Part shown: in pieces, positions 40,674-48,515 of the stretch
How the letters are laid out: every line of letters starts with the position of its first letter
How positions within the stretch are numbered: the stretch's first letter is position 1
Assembly (NCBI GenBank): GCA_016789305.1
Contig: JAEURJ010000023.1
Location: 1 to 64,000, forward strand
Direction: 5' to 3'
Source of the DNA: Anaerolineales bacterium
GTDB taxonomy: Bacteria; Chloroflexota; Anaerolineae; Anaerolineales; Villigracilaceae
Length of the DNA stretch: 64,000 nucleotides
The notes under the pieces: model-generated
Seen by the model: only the letters and a program-made list of their open reading frames with translations
What the model was told of the DNA's origin: nothing
The model's database searches: none
Made by a program: the position numbers and the translations under genes

Positions 40674-40703
40674 AACAGCCCTCCTTTGGAGGGTTGTTTT
40701 TTT
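40674..40703 (+). terminator. intrinsic terminator, probable attenuator before carA
   Basis: An 11-bp stem (40674-40684 with 40688-40698, one G-T pair), TTT loop and a long T-run to 40703. It lies between the promoter and carA with no gene end needing it, so it most likely attenuates carA. A second hairpin at 40636-40652 (TGCAAT/ATTGCA) lies just upstream and could compete; a third GC-rich one is at 40728-40744. Confidence 0.8.
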
Positions 40704-40795
40704 GTATGGCTGAATTCTTACGCTCAAGCCGCCGTCTCGGCGGCGAGGACGCCACCGAGAGCACATAATGAACGAATTCTTTTTAAGGATGATCT

Positions 40796-41929
40796 ATGAT
40801 CGCAACACTCGTACTTGAAGATGGAACCATCATCGAAGGCAAAGCCTTCGGCGCGGAGACGGATGCCGTGTTTGAGTTGGTGTTCAACACCAGCATGACC
40901 GGCTATCAGGAAATTCTCACCGACCCTTCCTACCGCGGACAAGGCGTTCTATTTACTGTTTCGCACATCGGCAACGTGGGAATTAATTTGGAGGACGATG
41001 AATCTGCAAAGCCGCAGGTTTCAGCGGCGATCATTCGTTCGTTGAGCCCGGTCGTGTCGAATTGGCGTTCGGCACTTTCTTTATCTGACTGGCTCCTTCA
41101 ACACAACGTCCCCGGCATCAGCGGCGTGGACACGCGCTGGCTGACTCGCAAACTGCGCGATGGCGGCACGCAAAAGGCGGCGCTCACTACGAAAGGTACT
41201 TCTCCAGAAAAATTGTTAGCGATGGCACGCGAATGGCCCGGGCTTGATGGGCGTGACATGGTCAAGGAAGTGACTTGCGAAGAAAAATATCATTGGGTGG
41301 ATGATGCAGGGAGTAAATGGGTGGAGAGAAAGGATGAAAGAGGAAAGACGAAAGAGGAATTGCTTTCCATCGTCGCGTATGATTTTGGAATTAAAGAAAA
41401 CATCCTTCGCCACCTTTCTTCTTATGGCGCAAACGTGACCGTCGTCCCTGCGGATGCAACGGCGGAAGAAGTACTTGCGTTGAAGCCCGATGGAATCTTT
41501 TTATCCAACGGCCCCGGCGACCCGGCGGGATTGCCGTATGCAGTGGAAGCGGTCAGTGGATTGATCGCAAGCGGCGTGCCAATGTTTGGGATTTGTCTTG
41601 GGCATCAGATCATCGGCCGTGCGATGGGCGCGGATACACATAAATTGAAGTTTGGACATCATGGTGGGAATCACCCCGTACAACATTTGTCTTCCGGTGA
41701 AGTTCTCATCACGGCACAAAATCACAATTACTGCGTCACAGCTGGTGAGTTAAATTCAAGTGAAGTTGAAATTACATACAAGAGTCTAAATGACGACTCA
41801 CTCGAAGGCCTGCGATTAAAAAATAAACCCGTCTTTAGCGTGCAGTTCCATCCTGAGGCAGCACCCGGTCCGCATGATGCGCATGACATATTCGCAGAGT
41901 TTTTCAAAATGATTGAAGGACAAAGATAA
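40796..41929 (+). CDS. carA: carbamoyl-phosphate synthase small (glutaminase) subunit
   Basis: Releases ammonia from glutamine for carbamoyl phosphate synthesis, feeding arginine and pyrimidines. 377 residues: N-terminal CPSase_sm_chain domain (DGTIIEGKAFGAE, FNTSMTGYQEILTDPSYRGQ) and class I glutamine amidotransferase domain with nucleophile Cys267 in FGICLGHQIIG and His/Glu in VQFHPEAAPGP. A Lys/Glu/Arg-rich insert near residues 175-190 (WVERKDERGKTKEELL) interrupts the usual linker. AAGGAT precedes ATG. Expression is probably controlled by the upstream leader. Confidence 0.95.
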   Translation: MIATLVLEDGTIIEGKAFGAETDAVFELVFNTSMTGYQEILTDPSYRGQGVLFTVSHIGNVGINLEDDESAKPQVSAAIIRSLSPVVSNWRSALSLSDWLLQHNVPGISGVDTRWLTRKLRDGGTQKAALTTKGTSPEKLLAMAREWPGLDGRDMVKEVTCEEKYHWVDDAGSKWVERKDERGKTKEELLSIVAYDFGIKENILRHLSSYGANVTVVPADATAEEVLALKPDGIFLSNGPGDPAGLPYAVEAVSGLIASGVPMFGICLGHQIIGRAMGADTHKLKFGHHGGNHPVQHLSSGEVLITAQNHNYCVTAGELNSSEVEITYKSLNDDSLEGLRLKNKPVFSVQFHPEAAPGPHDAHDIFAEFFKMIEGQR

Positions 41930-41953
41930 TGATTAAATCCAATCCAACAAATT

Positions 41954-42023
41954 TGAACCGCGAAGCCCGCCAAGAGCGCCAAGATTTTAGAAAATTCTTA
42001 GCGGCCCTCGCGCTCTTAGCGGT
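41954..42023. repeat. dispersed imperfect palindrome, family A copy 2
   Basis: An inverted repeat with ACCGC...GCGGT ends (41957-41961 with 42019-42023) in the 130-base carA-carB gap. Its first 22 bases are identical to the copy at 33376. Being inside an operon, it must be tolerated by transcription. Confidence 0.65.
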
Positions 42024-42059
42024 AGATTATTCATCCCTCATCCTTGAGAATTCATCCTT

Positions 42060-45000
42060 ATGAAGCGTACCGACATCCACACCATCCTCGTCCCGGGCTC
42101 GGGAGCCATCGTCATCGGTCAGGCCGCGGAGTTTGATTATTCCGGCACACAGGCGGTCAAGGCATTGAAAGCAGAAGGCTATCGCGTGGTATTGGTCAAC
42201 TCCAACCCGGCCACGATCATGACCGACCCTGAAATTGCAGATGCGACATACATAGAACCATTAACCCCTGAATCACTCGAAGCCATCATCGCGCAGGAAA
42301 AACCCGATGCCATGCTTCCCACCGTGGGCGGGCAAACTGGTTTAAATCTCGCGCTTGCATTAAGTGAAAACGGTGTGCTTGAAAAATATGGCGTGCAGCT
42401 CATCGGCGCGAATCTCAATGCCATCAAAGCCGCGGAAGATCGTTTGCTATTTCGCGAGACGATGCAAAAGAACAATATTCCCATCCCGCATGGCGGCGCG
42501 GCATATTCGCTGGCAGAAGCGGAAGAACTCGTCAAGAAAACAAACTATCCTGTGCTTGTGCGCGCATCCTTTGCAATGGGCGGCACGGGTGCATCGTGGG
42601 TATATGAACCTGCTCAATTAGCTGAAGCCGTTCGCAGTGCCATTTCTGAATCACCCATCGGGCAAGCCTGGCTGGAAGAGTCTGTCATGGGTTGGAAGGA
42701 ATATGAACTCGAAGTGATGCGCGATAAAGTCGATAATTTTGTCGTCGTGTGTTCGATCGAGAATCTTGACCCGATGGGTGTACACACCGGTGACAGCATC
42801 ACGGTCGCACCGGCGCAAACCCTCACCGACCGCGAATATCAAATCCTGCGCGACCTCGCACATCGTGTGCTCAGTTCAGTCGGTGTGGAAACTGGCGGCT
42901 CGAATGTGCAGTTTGGCGTTGACCCGAAAACTGGCCGCGTCGTTGTGATCGAAATGAATCCGCGTGTGAGTCGTTCGTCTGCGTTGGCATCCAAGGCAAC
43001 GGGTTTTCCGATTGCAAAACTCGCCGCGCTGGTTGCGGTTGGCTACACACTTGATGAAATCACAAACGACATCACCAAACAGACCAAGGCCGCCTTCGAG
43101 CCTTCGCTCGATTATGTCGTTGTAAAAATTCCACGCTGGGCGTTTGAAAAATTTCCCGGCGTGGATTCGACTCTCGGCCCGCAAATGAAATCGGTTGGCG
43201 AATCAATGGCGCTCGGGCGGACATTTCCCGAAGCCTTGAACAAAGCGATTCAATCTTTGGAAATTGGCGTGGATGCATTGGACGGTTCGGGACCTAACCG
43301 AGGGTTGATCGCTGACCCCGAAACATTCGCCACGCTGAAAATTCCCACCGCTGACAGACTCTTCCGCGTGTATCGTGCCATTCAGCAGGGAATGGCGTTG
43401 GAGGAAATATCCCAAGCAACTGGATACGATCTGTGGTTCCTGGCCGAGATGAAAGAAATAAAGACGAAAGAAACAGAGATTCGAAATTGCAAGTCCGAGG
43501 CTGAACTCAAGCCGATTTTGCGTGAAGCCAAGCAAATGGGATTCGCAGACTCACACATCTCCCGCCTTCTTTCCTCTTCCTTCTTTCCTCAAACCAACGT
43601 ACGGGAACTACGCAAACAACTCAACATCCTCCCCACCTTTCAAAGAGTCGACACCTGCGCGGCAGAATTCGAAGCGCAGACTCCCTATCTGTATTCTGCG
43701 TATGAAATGGATGACGAATCTCGTGTCACCGATAAACAAAAGATCCTGATCCTCGGCGGCGGACCGAATCGAATCGGTCAGGGAATTGAGTTTGATTACT
43801 GCTGTTGTCAGGCAGCGTTTGCCTTGTCGAAGATGGGATTTGAAACCATCATGTACAACTGCAATCCCGAAACTGTCTCAACAGATTATGACACCGCGGA
43901 TCGTTTGTATTTTGAACCGCTCACCCTCGAACATGTTTTGAATGTCATTGATAAAGAACAGCCTGTCGGTGTGATCGTGCAATTCGGCGGGCAGACTCCG
44001 CTCAACCTCGCGGCGGGACTTGAAGCCGCGGGCGTGAAGATATTGGGAACATCGCCCCATGCCATTCAACTATCCGAGGATCGCGAGGAGTTTGCGAAAC
44101 TGCTCAAAGAGTTGGATATCCCCCAGCCTGAAAACGGAATCGCCCGGTCGTTGGAAGAGGCGCGAGAAGTCGCTCAAAGAATCGGCTATCCTGTTTTGGT
44201 GCGTCCATCGTTCGTGTTGGGCGGCAGAGCCATGGCATTGGTGGATGCAGAATCCAATTTGGCAGGATTCATTCAACAGGCGATTGAGGCGGCTCCCAAT
44301 CAACCGATCCTGATCGATAAATTTATGGAAGACGCATTCGAGATTGATGTGGATGCGTTGGCGGATGGAGAACGAGTCGTTGTCGGGGCGGTGATGCAGC
44401 ATATCGAAGAAGCAGGCGTCCATTCGGGCGATGCGGCTTGTGTTCTGCCTCCCTATAAAGTCAGCGCGTATCATCAAGGCATCATGAGCGAATATACCGA
44501 ACAATTGGGTTTGGCATTGGGCGTGAAAGGCCTGATGAATGTGCAGTTCGCTTTGAAGGATGAAGTGGTGTGTGTGTTGGAAGTCAACCCGCGCGCGTCG
44601 CGAACTGTGCCGTATGCCAGCAAAGCCACCGGATTAAATATGGCGTATGTTGCAGCACAAGTGATGGCTGGAAAAAAACTGGAAGAACTTGGTGTGACCG
44701 AAGAACCAAAAGTGGACGGATTCTTTGTGAAAGAAGCCGTGCTGCCATTCAAGAAATTACCCGGCTCCAGTTCTTTGCTTGGACCTGAAATGCATTCGAC
44801 GGGTGAAGTGATGGGACATGCTTCTCATTTCGGTCATGCGTTTGCAAAATCACAAGTTGCGGCGGGAGTGGGGCTGCCCCCTGCGGGAAGCGGCGCGGCG
44901 TTGATCACGGTCAATGACTTTGATAAAAGCGCGGGCTTGAAGTTTGCGCGCGATTTGTATCGGCTGGGTTTCAAGTTATATGCCACGCCCGGCACTGCGG

Positions 45001-45293
45001 ATATGTGCATGAAAGCTGGCCTGCAAGTGGAAGCCGTTGAAAAAGCACAGGACGGTTCCACACAAATTGTGGATTTGATCCGCGCAGGGAAAATTCAATT
45101 GGTATTGAACACGCCGCTGGGTCCGCACGCACACACGGATGGAGTCGAGATCCGCAAGGCGGCGATCGCGATGAACGTGCCGCTGCTCACAACGCTTTCC
45201 GCGGCGATGGCGGCAGTCTCCGCGATTCAGGCGATGGGCAAGAAGGAATTGAAGTATCGAAGTTTACAGAGTCATTTTGGGGGGAACGGATAG
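42060..45293 (+). CDS. carB: carbamoyl-phosphate synthase large subunit
   Basis: Makes carbamoyl phosphate from bicarbonate, ammonia and two ATP. 1077 residues with the expected internal duplication: two ATP-grasp halves (first GSGAIVIGQAAEFDYSGTQA and EMNPRVSRSSALASKATGFP; second GGGPNRIGQGIEFDYCCCQAA and EVNPRASRTVPYASKATG) and a C-terminal MGS-like allosteric domain (FKLYATPGTADM). The central oligomerisation region contains a slightly extended charged stretch near 460-480. The last ~20 codons are repeated downstream as non-coding direct repeats. Confidence 0.96.
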   Translation: MKRTDIHTILVPGSGAIVIGQAAEFDYSGTQAVKALKAEGYRVVLVNSNPATIMTDPEIADATYIEPLTPESLEAIIAQEKPDAMLPTVGGQTGLNLALALSENGVLEKYGVQLIGANLNAIKAAEDRLLFRETMQKNNIPIPHGGAAYSLAEAEELVKKTNYPVLVRASFAMGGTGASWVYEPAQLAEAVRSAISESPIGQAWLEESVMGWKEYELEVMRDKVDNFVVVCSIENLDPMGVHTGDSITVAPAQTLTDREYQILRDLAHRVLSSVGVETGGSNVQFGVDPKTGRVVVIEMNPRVSRSSALASKATGFPIAKLAALVAVGYTLDEITNDITKQTKAAFEPSLDYVVVKIPRWAFEKFPGVDSTLGPQMKSVGESMALGRTFPEALNKAIQSLEIGVDALDGSGPNRGLIADPETFATLKIPTADRLFRVYRAIQQGMALEEISQATGYDLWFLAEMKEIKTKETEIRNCKSEAELKPILREAKQMGFADSHISRLLSSSFFPQTNVRELRKQLNILPTFQRVDTCAAEFEAQTPYLYSAYEMDDESRVTDKQKILILGGGPNRIGQGIEFDYCCCQAAFALSKMGFETIMYNCNPETVSTDYDTADRLYFEPLTLEHVLNVIDKEQPVGVIVQFGGQTPLNLAAGLEAAGVKILGTSPHAIQLSEDREEFAKLLKELDIPQPENGIARSLEEAREVAQRIGYPVLVRPSFVLGGRAMALVDAESNLAGFIQQAIEAAPNQPILIDKFMEDAFEIDVDALADGERVVVGAVMQHIEEAGVHSGDAACVLPPYKVSAYHQGIMSEYTEQLGLALGVKGLMNVQFALKDEVVCVLEVNPRASRTVPYASKATGLNMAYVAAQVMAGKKLEELGVTEEPKVDGFFVKEAVLPFKKLPGSSSLLGPEMHSTGEVMGHASHFGHAFAKSQVAAGVGLPPAGSGAALITVNDFDKSAGLKFARDLYRLGFKLYATPGTADMCMKAGLQVEAVEKAQDGSTQIVDLIRAGKIQLVLNTPLGPHAHTDGVEIRKAAIAMNVPLLTTLSAAMAAVSAIQAMGKKELKYRSLQSHFGGNG

Positions 45294-45296
45294 GAA
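45241..45296 (+). repeat. carB 3'-end repeat, original copy
   Basis: The end of carB (encoding about KYRSLQSHFGG) and a few following bases. A core of about 22 bases beginning GAAGTTTACAGAGTCATTTT recurs in the same orientation near 47653, 47873 and 48424, and flanking matches (AGAAGGAATTGA before, A-C-GGATAG-AA after) extend some copies. This copy is in the coding sequence and is presumably ancestral. Confidence 0.8.
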
Positions 45297-45379
45297 ACAG
45301 GTAAACGGACTCTGTAGCGGACCGCTTCGCGCGGACGGAAACGGATTTGGTTTCGTTTGTGAGTTGAAGTAAAAAATAT

Positions 45380-45417
45380 AGACCTGATAGGTTTTCGGAA
45401 ACTTGTCAGGTCTTTTT
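45380..45417 (+). terminator. rho-independent terminator after carB
   Basis: AGACCTGA (45380-45387) pairs with TCAGGTCT (45406-45413), with an inner GTTT/AAAC extension, followed by TTTTTATT. It is 86 bases past the carB stop, beyond a short GC-rich spacer with no ORF. Confidence 0.78.
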
Positions 45418-45434
45418 ATTTGGAATGGAAGCCC

Positions 45435-46205
45435 CTATTTCTCCCCGAAAATAATGCCAACCTTCCCTAATATTTTGGGATGTTTCAACATCGCCGGCAG
45501 TGCAATTACATCTTGAAGTCGCCTGCGTTCATAGTGTTTTAAATTCAAACCCTTGAGAAATTTTTCAAACACCGCCTCTTCTCCATAATACGTTTCATCA
45601 AAGAAGTAATCAACAAATGAAAAACTGCCGCCTGATTTCAGGACGCGCAACGCTTCCCGTACCACCAACTTCTTGTCCGGCACAGATTTGACTTCATGGA
45701 ATGTCAGATTGCTGATGGCGCCATTGAAAGTATCATCGCCAAAATCAAGCAAAGCGGCGTCCCCTTTTTGGAAGTGGACACGATCTTCCACTCCGACGGT
45801 CCGTCCATTCTGTTCACAGATGCTTTTTGAGTATTCCCAATCTTTTCCCCAATAATCAAGACCTGTCACTTCAATGTTTGCATGTTGCTGTGCAAGTTTC
45901 ACCGCCAAAACCCCGTTGCCAGAGCCAATGTCAATATAGCTTCCGTTCAAGTCTTTTCCCAAATGCTGAATGGCAAGGTTGTAGATCTTTTCCTGAAGTT
46001 TGCCGCCCCTTTGCGAGAACATGATGTAGGCATAAAGCGGGAAAAGAAAACTTACAAGAGTGATCCCAAATAGAATGATCATGCCGATGCGATAAAAAGA
46101 ACCGAATGGGAGTAAGGTCAGAACACCCATCCCCAATGTGCATAATCCAAGAATGAGCAGGTTCTTTTTTCGAATCCAATTTCCGTAATCTAATTGTGTT
46201 TCCAT
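45435..46205 (-). CDS. membrane-anchored SAM-dependent methyltransferase
   Basis: 256 residues: two N-terminal helices (about 14-34 and 38-60) then a class I methyltransferase fold with motif I DIGSGNGVLAVKLAQQ, acidic motif TGLDYWG, and LTFHEVKSVPDKKLVVREALRVLKSGGSF. The substrate is unknown; family members act on lipids or small molecules. It is the third gene after a TetR regulator and a membrane protein on the minus strand, and lies in the segment bounded by carB-end repeats. Confidence 0.82.
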   Translation of the reverse strand: METQLDYGNWIRKKNLLILGLCTLGMGVLTLLPFGSFYRIGMIILFGITLVSFLFPLYAYIMFSQRGGKLQEKIYNLAIQHLGKDLNGSYIDIGSGNGVLAVKLAQQHANIEVTGLDYWGKDWEYSKSICEQNGRTVGVEDRVHFQKGDAALLDFGDDTFNGAISNLTFHEVKSVPDKKLVVREALRVLKSGGSFSFVDYFFDETYYGEEAVFEKFLKGLNLKHYERRRLQDVIALPAMLKHPKILGKVGIIFGEK

Positions 46206-46241
46206 GGTTTTCCCTTTGTATTGTGCAAACGTCCAACGGTT

Positions 46242-46913
46242 TCAAATTTGGGGTTGTCGATAGCTGAGTAAGAGGAAGAGCCAGCCAAGAACCAACTCGA
46301 TTAAAGCGTGAGCCGCAAAGGATGCGGCATCCGCCTGAAGCCCATATTCGATCATCTTTTCGGGGTTAAGAGCAGAACCTCTTACGCCAAGCAACCCGCA
46401 TAATGTATAGGTGGCCATGGCGAAGAAGAAATAGCCTGCAAGCCTTAGGTCAATGTCTGAAGCAGAGCTCTTGATATTTTGATCCCGAGCCTTGGATAAA
46501 CGCAGAATCGTTATCAAGATGAATATCATCATTAGGACTCCGCCGATGCCAAACAACAGGGCAGGACCGGGAATAGGCGCATACGCCAGTGAGATATAGA
46601 GCAGACCACCGATGATATAAAGTGCAAGTTTCAGCCGCTTCATGTTCGTTTGCAGCAGGGCACCGATCGTCACGAAAAGGATTCCAAGTTTAAAGGAGAA
46701 TGCCCAAATTAAATATCTGGCAATTTTCCATGTCGCTACACCTTCGGGTATCGTGCCGCTGCGACTCACGCCACTTTCCAAAGATTCCATAAAGCCGGGC
46801 AAAACTACATACCGCCCAATGATCGCCCAAATCAAAAAAGCGATGCCCAGAATAATGAATGCGATGCCTGATTTCTTTCTTGTACTACTGACAGTGAACT
46901 GAGTTTTTGCCAT
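46242..46913 (-). CDS. six-helix membrane protein of unknown function
   Basis: 223 residues with about six hydrophobic helices (GIAFIILGIAFLIWAIIGRYV first, VLGWLFLLLSY last) and short loops. No family is recognised. ATG 46913 has GGAGGG upstream; extending further upstream would run into the TetR gene, so the longer reading is rejected. Downstream of a TetR gene by 7 bases and upstream of the methyltransferase, it is probably TetR-regulated. Confidence 0.7.
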   Translation of the reverse strand: MAKTQFTVSSTRKKSGIAFIILGIAFLIWAIIGRYVVLPGFMESLESGVSRSGTIPEGVATWKIARYLIWAFSFKLGILFVTIGALLQTNMKRLKLALYIIGGLLYISLAYAPIPGPALLFGIGGVLMMIFILITILRLSKARDQNIKSSASDIDLRLAGYFFFAMATYTLCGLLGVRGSALNPEKMIEYGLQADAASFAAHALIELVLGWLFLLLSYRQPQI

Positions 46914-46920
46914 GTCGTGA

Positions 46921-47505
46921 TCACCCTCCAGTTTTCTTATTTCGTAGGATATCCACCACCCAGGAACTATCCGGGCAGGGAAGGTCAGCATCCAATGCAA
47001 TGACCTGACAAATGCCCTGGATCGCCGCCCAGAAAGCGACGGACAATGCGAGAGGGTCGCCTTTTCGTATTGTCCCATCCGATTGCCCCGCCCGAATGAT
47101 CTTTGCGGACTTGCGGATGACGTCTCCCTTAAGGTGATTTCTAATTTCTTCCGGCAAAAAATCATTGGCAGCCGCCTGACTCATCAGCACGAACATCTTG
47201 GCGGAGAATGGGTCGTTCCCGGCTTGATCGAGGATCAGTTCGGCCATATTTTCAAAGAAAGCCAACGGCTCAGCGCGATTTGCGGTCATCATGGACTGCG
47301 ACTTCGCGAAGCCCATTTGGACAAGTTCCTCGTAAATCCGCTCCTTGGAATCAAAGTAATGGAACAGGAGTCCCACGCTCATTCCCACGGCATTGGCAAT
47401 GTCGGAAATCTTGGTTCCGGCGAAGCCCTTTTGGATCAGCAGATCAAGGGCTGCTGTCAATATCTGCTTGCGGCGGATCTCTTTTTGATCACTGCGGGTC
47501 GTCAT
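46921..47505 (-). CDS. TetR-family transcriptional regulator
   Basis: 194 residues with the TetR helix-turn-helix near the start (RKQILTAALDLLIQKGFAGTKISDIANAVGMSVGLLFHYFDSKERIYEELV) and a C-terminal ligand domain with PFSAKMFVLMSQAA. Typically represses its own operon until an effector binds. AGGAG precedes the ATG. Two palindromes just upstream are the likely operators. Confidence 0.88.
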   Translation of the reverse strand: MTTRSDQKEIRRKQILTAALDLLIQKGFAGTKISDIANAVGMSVGLLFHYFDSKERIYEELVQMGFAKSQSMMTANRAEPLAFFENMAELILDQAGNDPFSAKMFVLMSQAAANDFLPEEIRNHLKGDVIRKSAKIIRAGQSDGTIRKGDPLALSVAFWAAIQGICQVIALDADLPCPDSSWVVDILRNKKTGG

Positions 47506-47520
47506 TTCTCAAACTCCTTT

Positions 47521-47557
47521 CATTGAATAAATATTCAATGAATTATTGTTCAATAAT
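47521..47557 (-). promoter_or_regulatory. tandem palindromic operators of the TetR operon
   Basis: Palindrome 1: 9-bp arms CATTGAATA/TATTCAATG around AA (47521-47540). Palindrome 2: 7-bp arms ATTATTG/CAATAAT around TT (47542-47557). Centres are 19 bp apart, nearly two helical turns, immediately upstream of the tetR start, the usual autoregulatory position. Confidence 0.65.
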
Positions 47558-47635
47558 AATGACAAAACAGCGAGGTGTCAAGGCGTTAAATTTGAGTCGT
47601 TGGGATGAATGAACTTGCAATTCCCCATGAAGGAA

Positions 47636-47693
47636 GAAGGAATTGATATATTGAAGTTTACAGAGTCATTTTGGAGGAGGCTAACTGATAGGA
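47636..47693 (+). repeat. carB 3'-end repeat, copy 2
   Basis: Matches carB 45241-45296 with small differences (AGAAGGAATTGA, the 20-base core, and GATAGGAA-C). It lies in the 418-base stretch between the tetR start and the small membrane protein gene, which otherwise holds the TetR operators and a 159-base direct repeat; no gene is seen there. Confidence 0.75.
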
Positions 47694-47736
47694 AGCGGAT
47701 TCACGGATTGGATTTCGTGCATTTGTAAATGGCGTT

Positions 47737-47895
47737 TCGGCGGACTACCCTACAGGGCACACGTAAAGTCCTGCCTCAGTTCATGAAAGTCCGCTTTAGC
47801 GGACTCCGAGCGTTCTTCGCGAGTATCAGCCCGTAGGGCTTCTTTGTACTGAGCAGTCGGTTTTAGCCGCGCGAAGTTTACAGAGTCATTTTGGG
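47737..47895. repeat. 159-base direct repeat A, ending in carB 3'-end core
   Basis: About 93 percent identical by eye to 48306-48446 apart from a roughly 18-20-base insertion near 47748. It contains a perfect 8-bp hairpin AGTCCGCT/AGCGGACT and ends in the carB-tail core GAAGTTTACAGAGTCATTTT. Flanks the small membrane gene on one side. Confidence 0.8.
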
Positions 47896-47923
47896 AATGG
47901 AAGCTGACACAAACAGGTATTTC

Positions 47924-48280
47924 TTATACAAAGGTAATCCATAGGATTTCTAAAATAAGAATTGCTAAAACAAAACCAATAAAGTAAAGACAAAAGGCCC
48001 AAAACTTTACCCGTCTTTGGATAACAAAAGCACTTAATACATACCAAAACACTATATCGATGATCAATGCTATCAACCTAAACTCCACGCAAACGTAAGT
48101 AGGAGCACAATACCCTCTGGCATGAATTGTAAAAGGGTAACCGACAGGATACCAATCTGTGATCAAAGATGTAACTATTATTGGGTAAATGATCCATCCA
48201 AAAATGTAAAACAAAACAATGGCCAGAATAACCTTGCCTGGTGTCGGGATTAGAAATGAATCTTTGGAAAATGGTTTCAT
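47924..48280 (-). CDS. small multi-helix membrane protein, unknown
   Basis: 118 residues with three to four hydrophobic helices (VILAIVLFYIFGWIIYPIIV, LIALIIDIVFWYVLSAFVI, AFCLYFIGFVLAILILEILWI) and two cysteines in a loop (GYCAPTYVC). No family recognised. A GAGGGTG site lies before the ATG. It is visibly more AT-rich than carB and is enclosed by two near-identical direct repeats, suggesting recent acquisition as a unit. Confidence 0.65.
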   Translation of the reverse strand: MKPFSKDSFLIPTPGKVILAIVLFYIFGWIIYPIIVTSLITDWYPVGYPFTIHARGYCAPTYVCVEFRLIALIIDIVFWYVLSAFVIQRRVKFWAFCLYFIGFVLAILILEILWITFV

Positions 48281-48305
48281 TAAAGTATCACCCTCATAAA
48301 AGTTT

Positions 48306-48446
48306 TCGGCGGACTAAAGTCCTGCCTCAGTTCATGAAAGTCCGCTAAAGCGGACTCCGAGCGTTCTTCGCGAGAATCAGCTCGCAGGACTTCTTTGTAC
48401 AGAGCAGTCGGCTTTAGCTGCGCGAAGTTTACAGAGTCATTTTGGG
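48306..48446. repeat. 141-base direct repeat B, ending in carB 3'-end core
   Basis: Second copy of the repeat at 47737. The hairpin loop has changed from TT to AA while the 8-bp stem is kept. After the core, similarity to the DNA just downstream of carB continues to about 48485 (AACGGATAG, AAACGGA). The rest of the 235-base gap up to 48515 shows no gene. Confidence 0.8.
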
Positions 48447-48515
48447 GGTGGTAACGGATAGAAAGCGGATAAACGGATTTGATTTACACCTTCTGGCTGT
48501 ACATGTCAGGTTGTG

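Noticed and set aside
46242..47165. 307-residue reading of the membrane protein gene
   Set aside because: The N-terminal 84 residues would overlap the TetR gene and lack a hydrophobic or conserved character; GGAGGG before ATG 46913 marks the real start.
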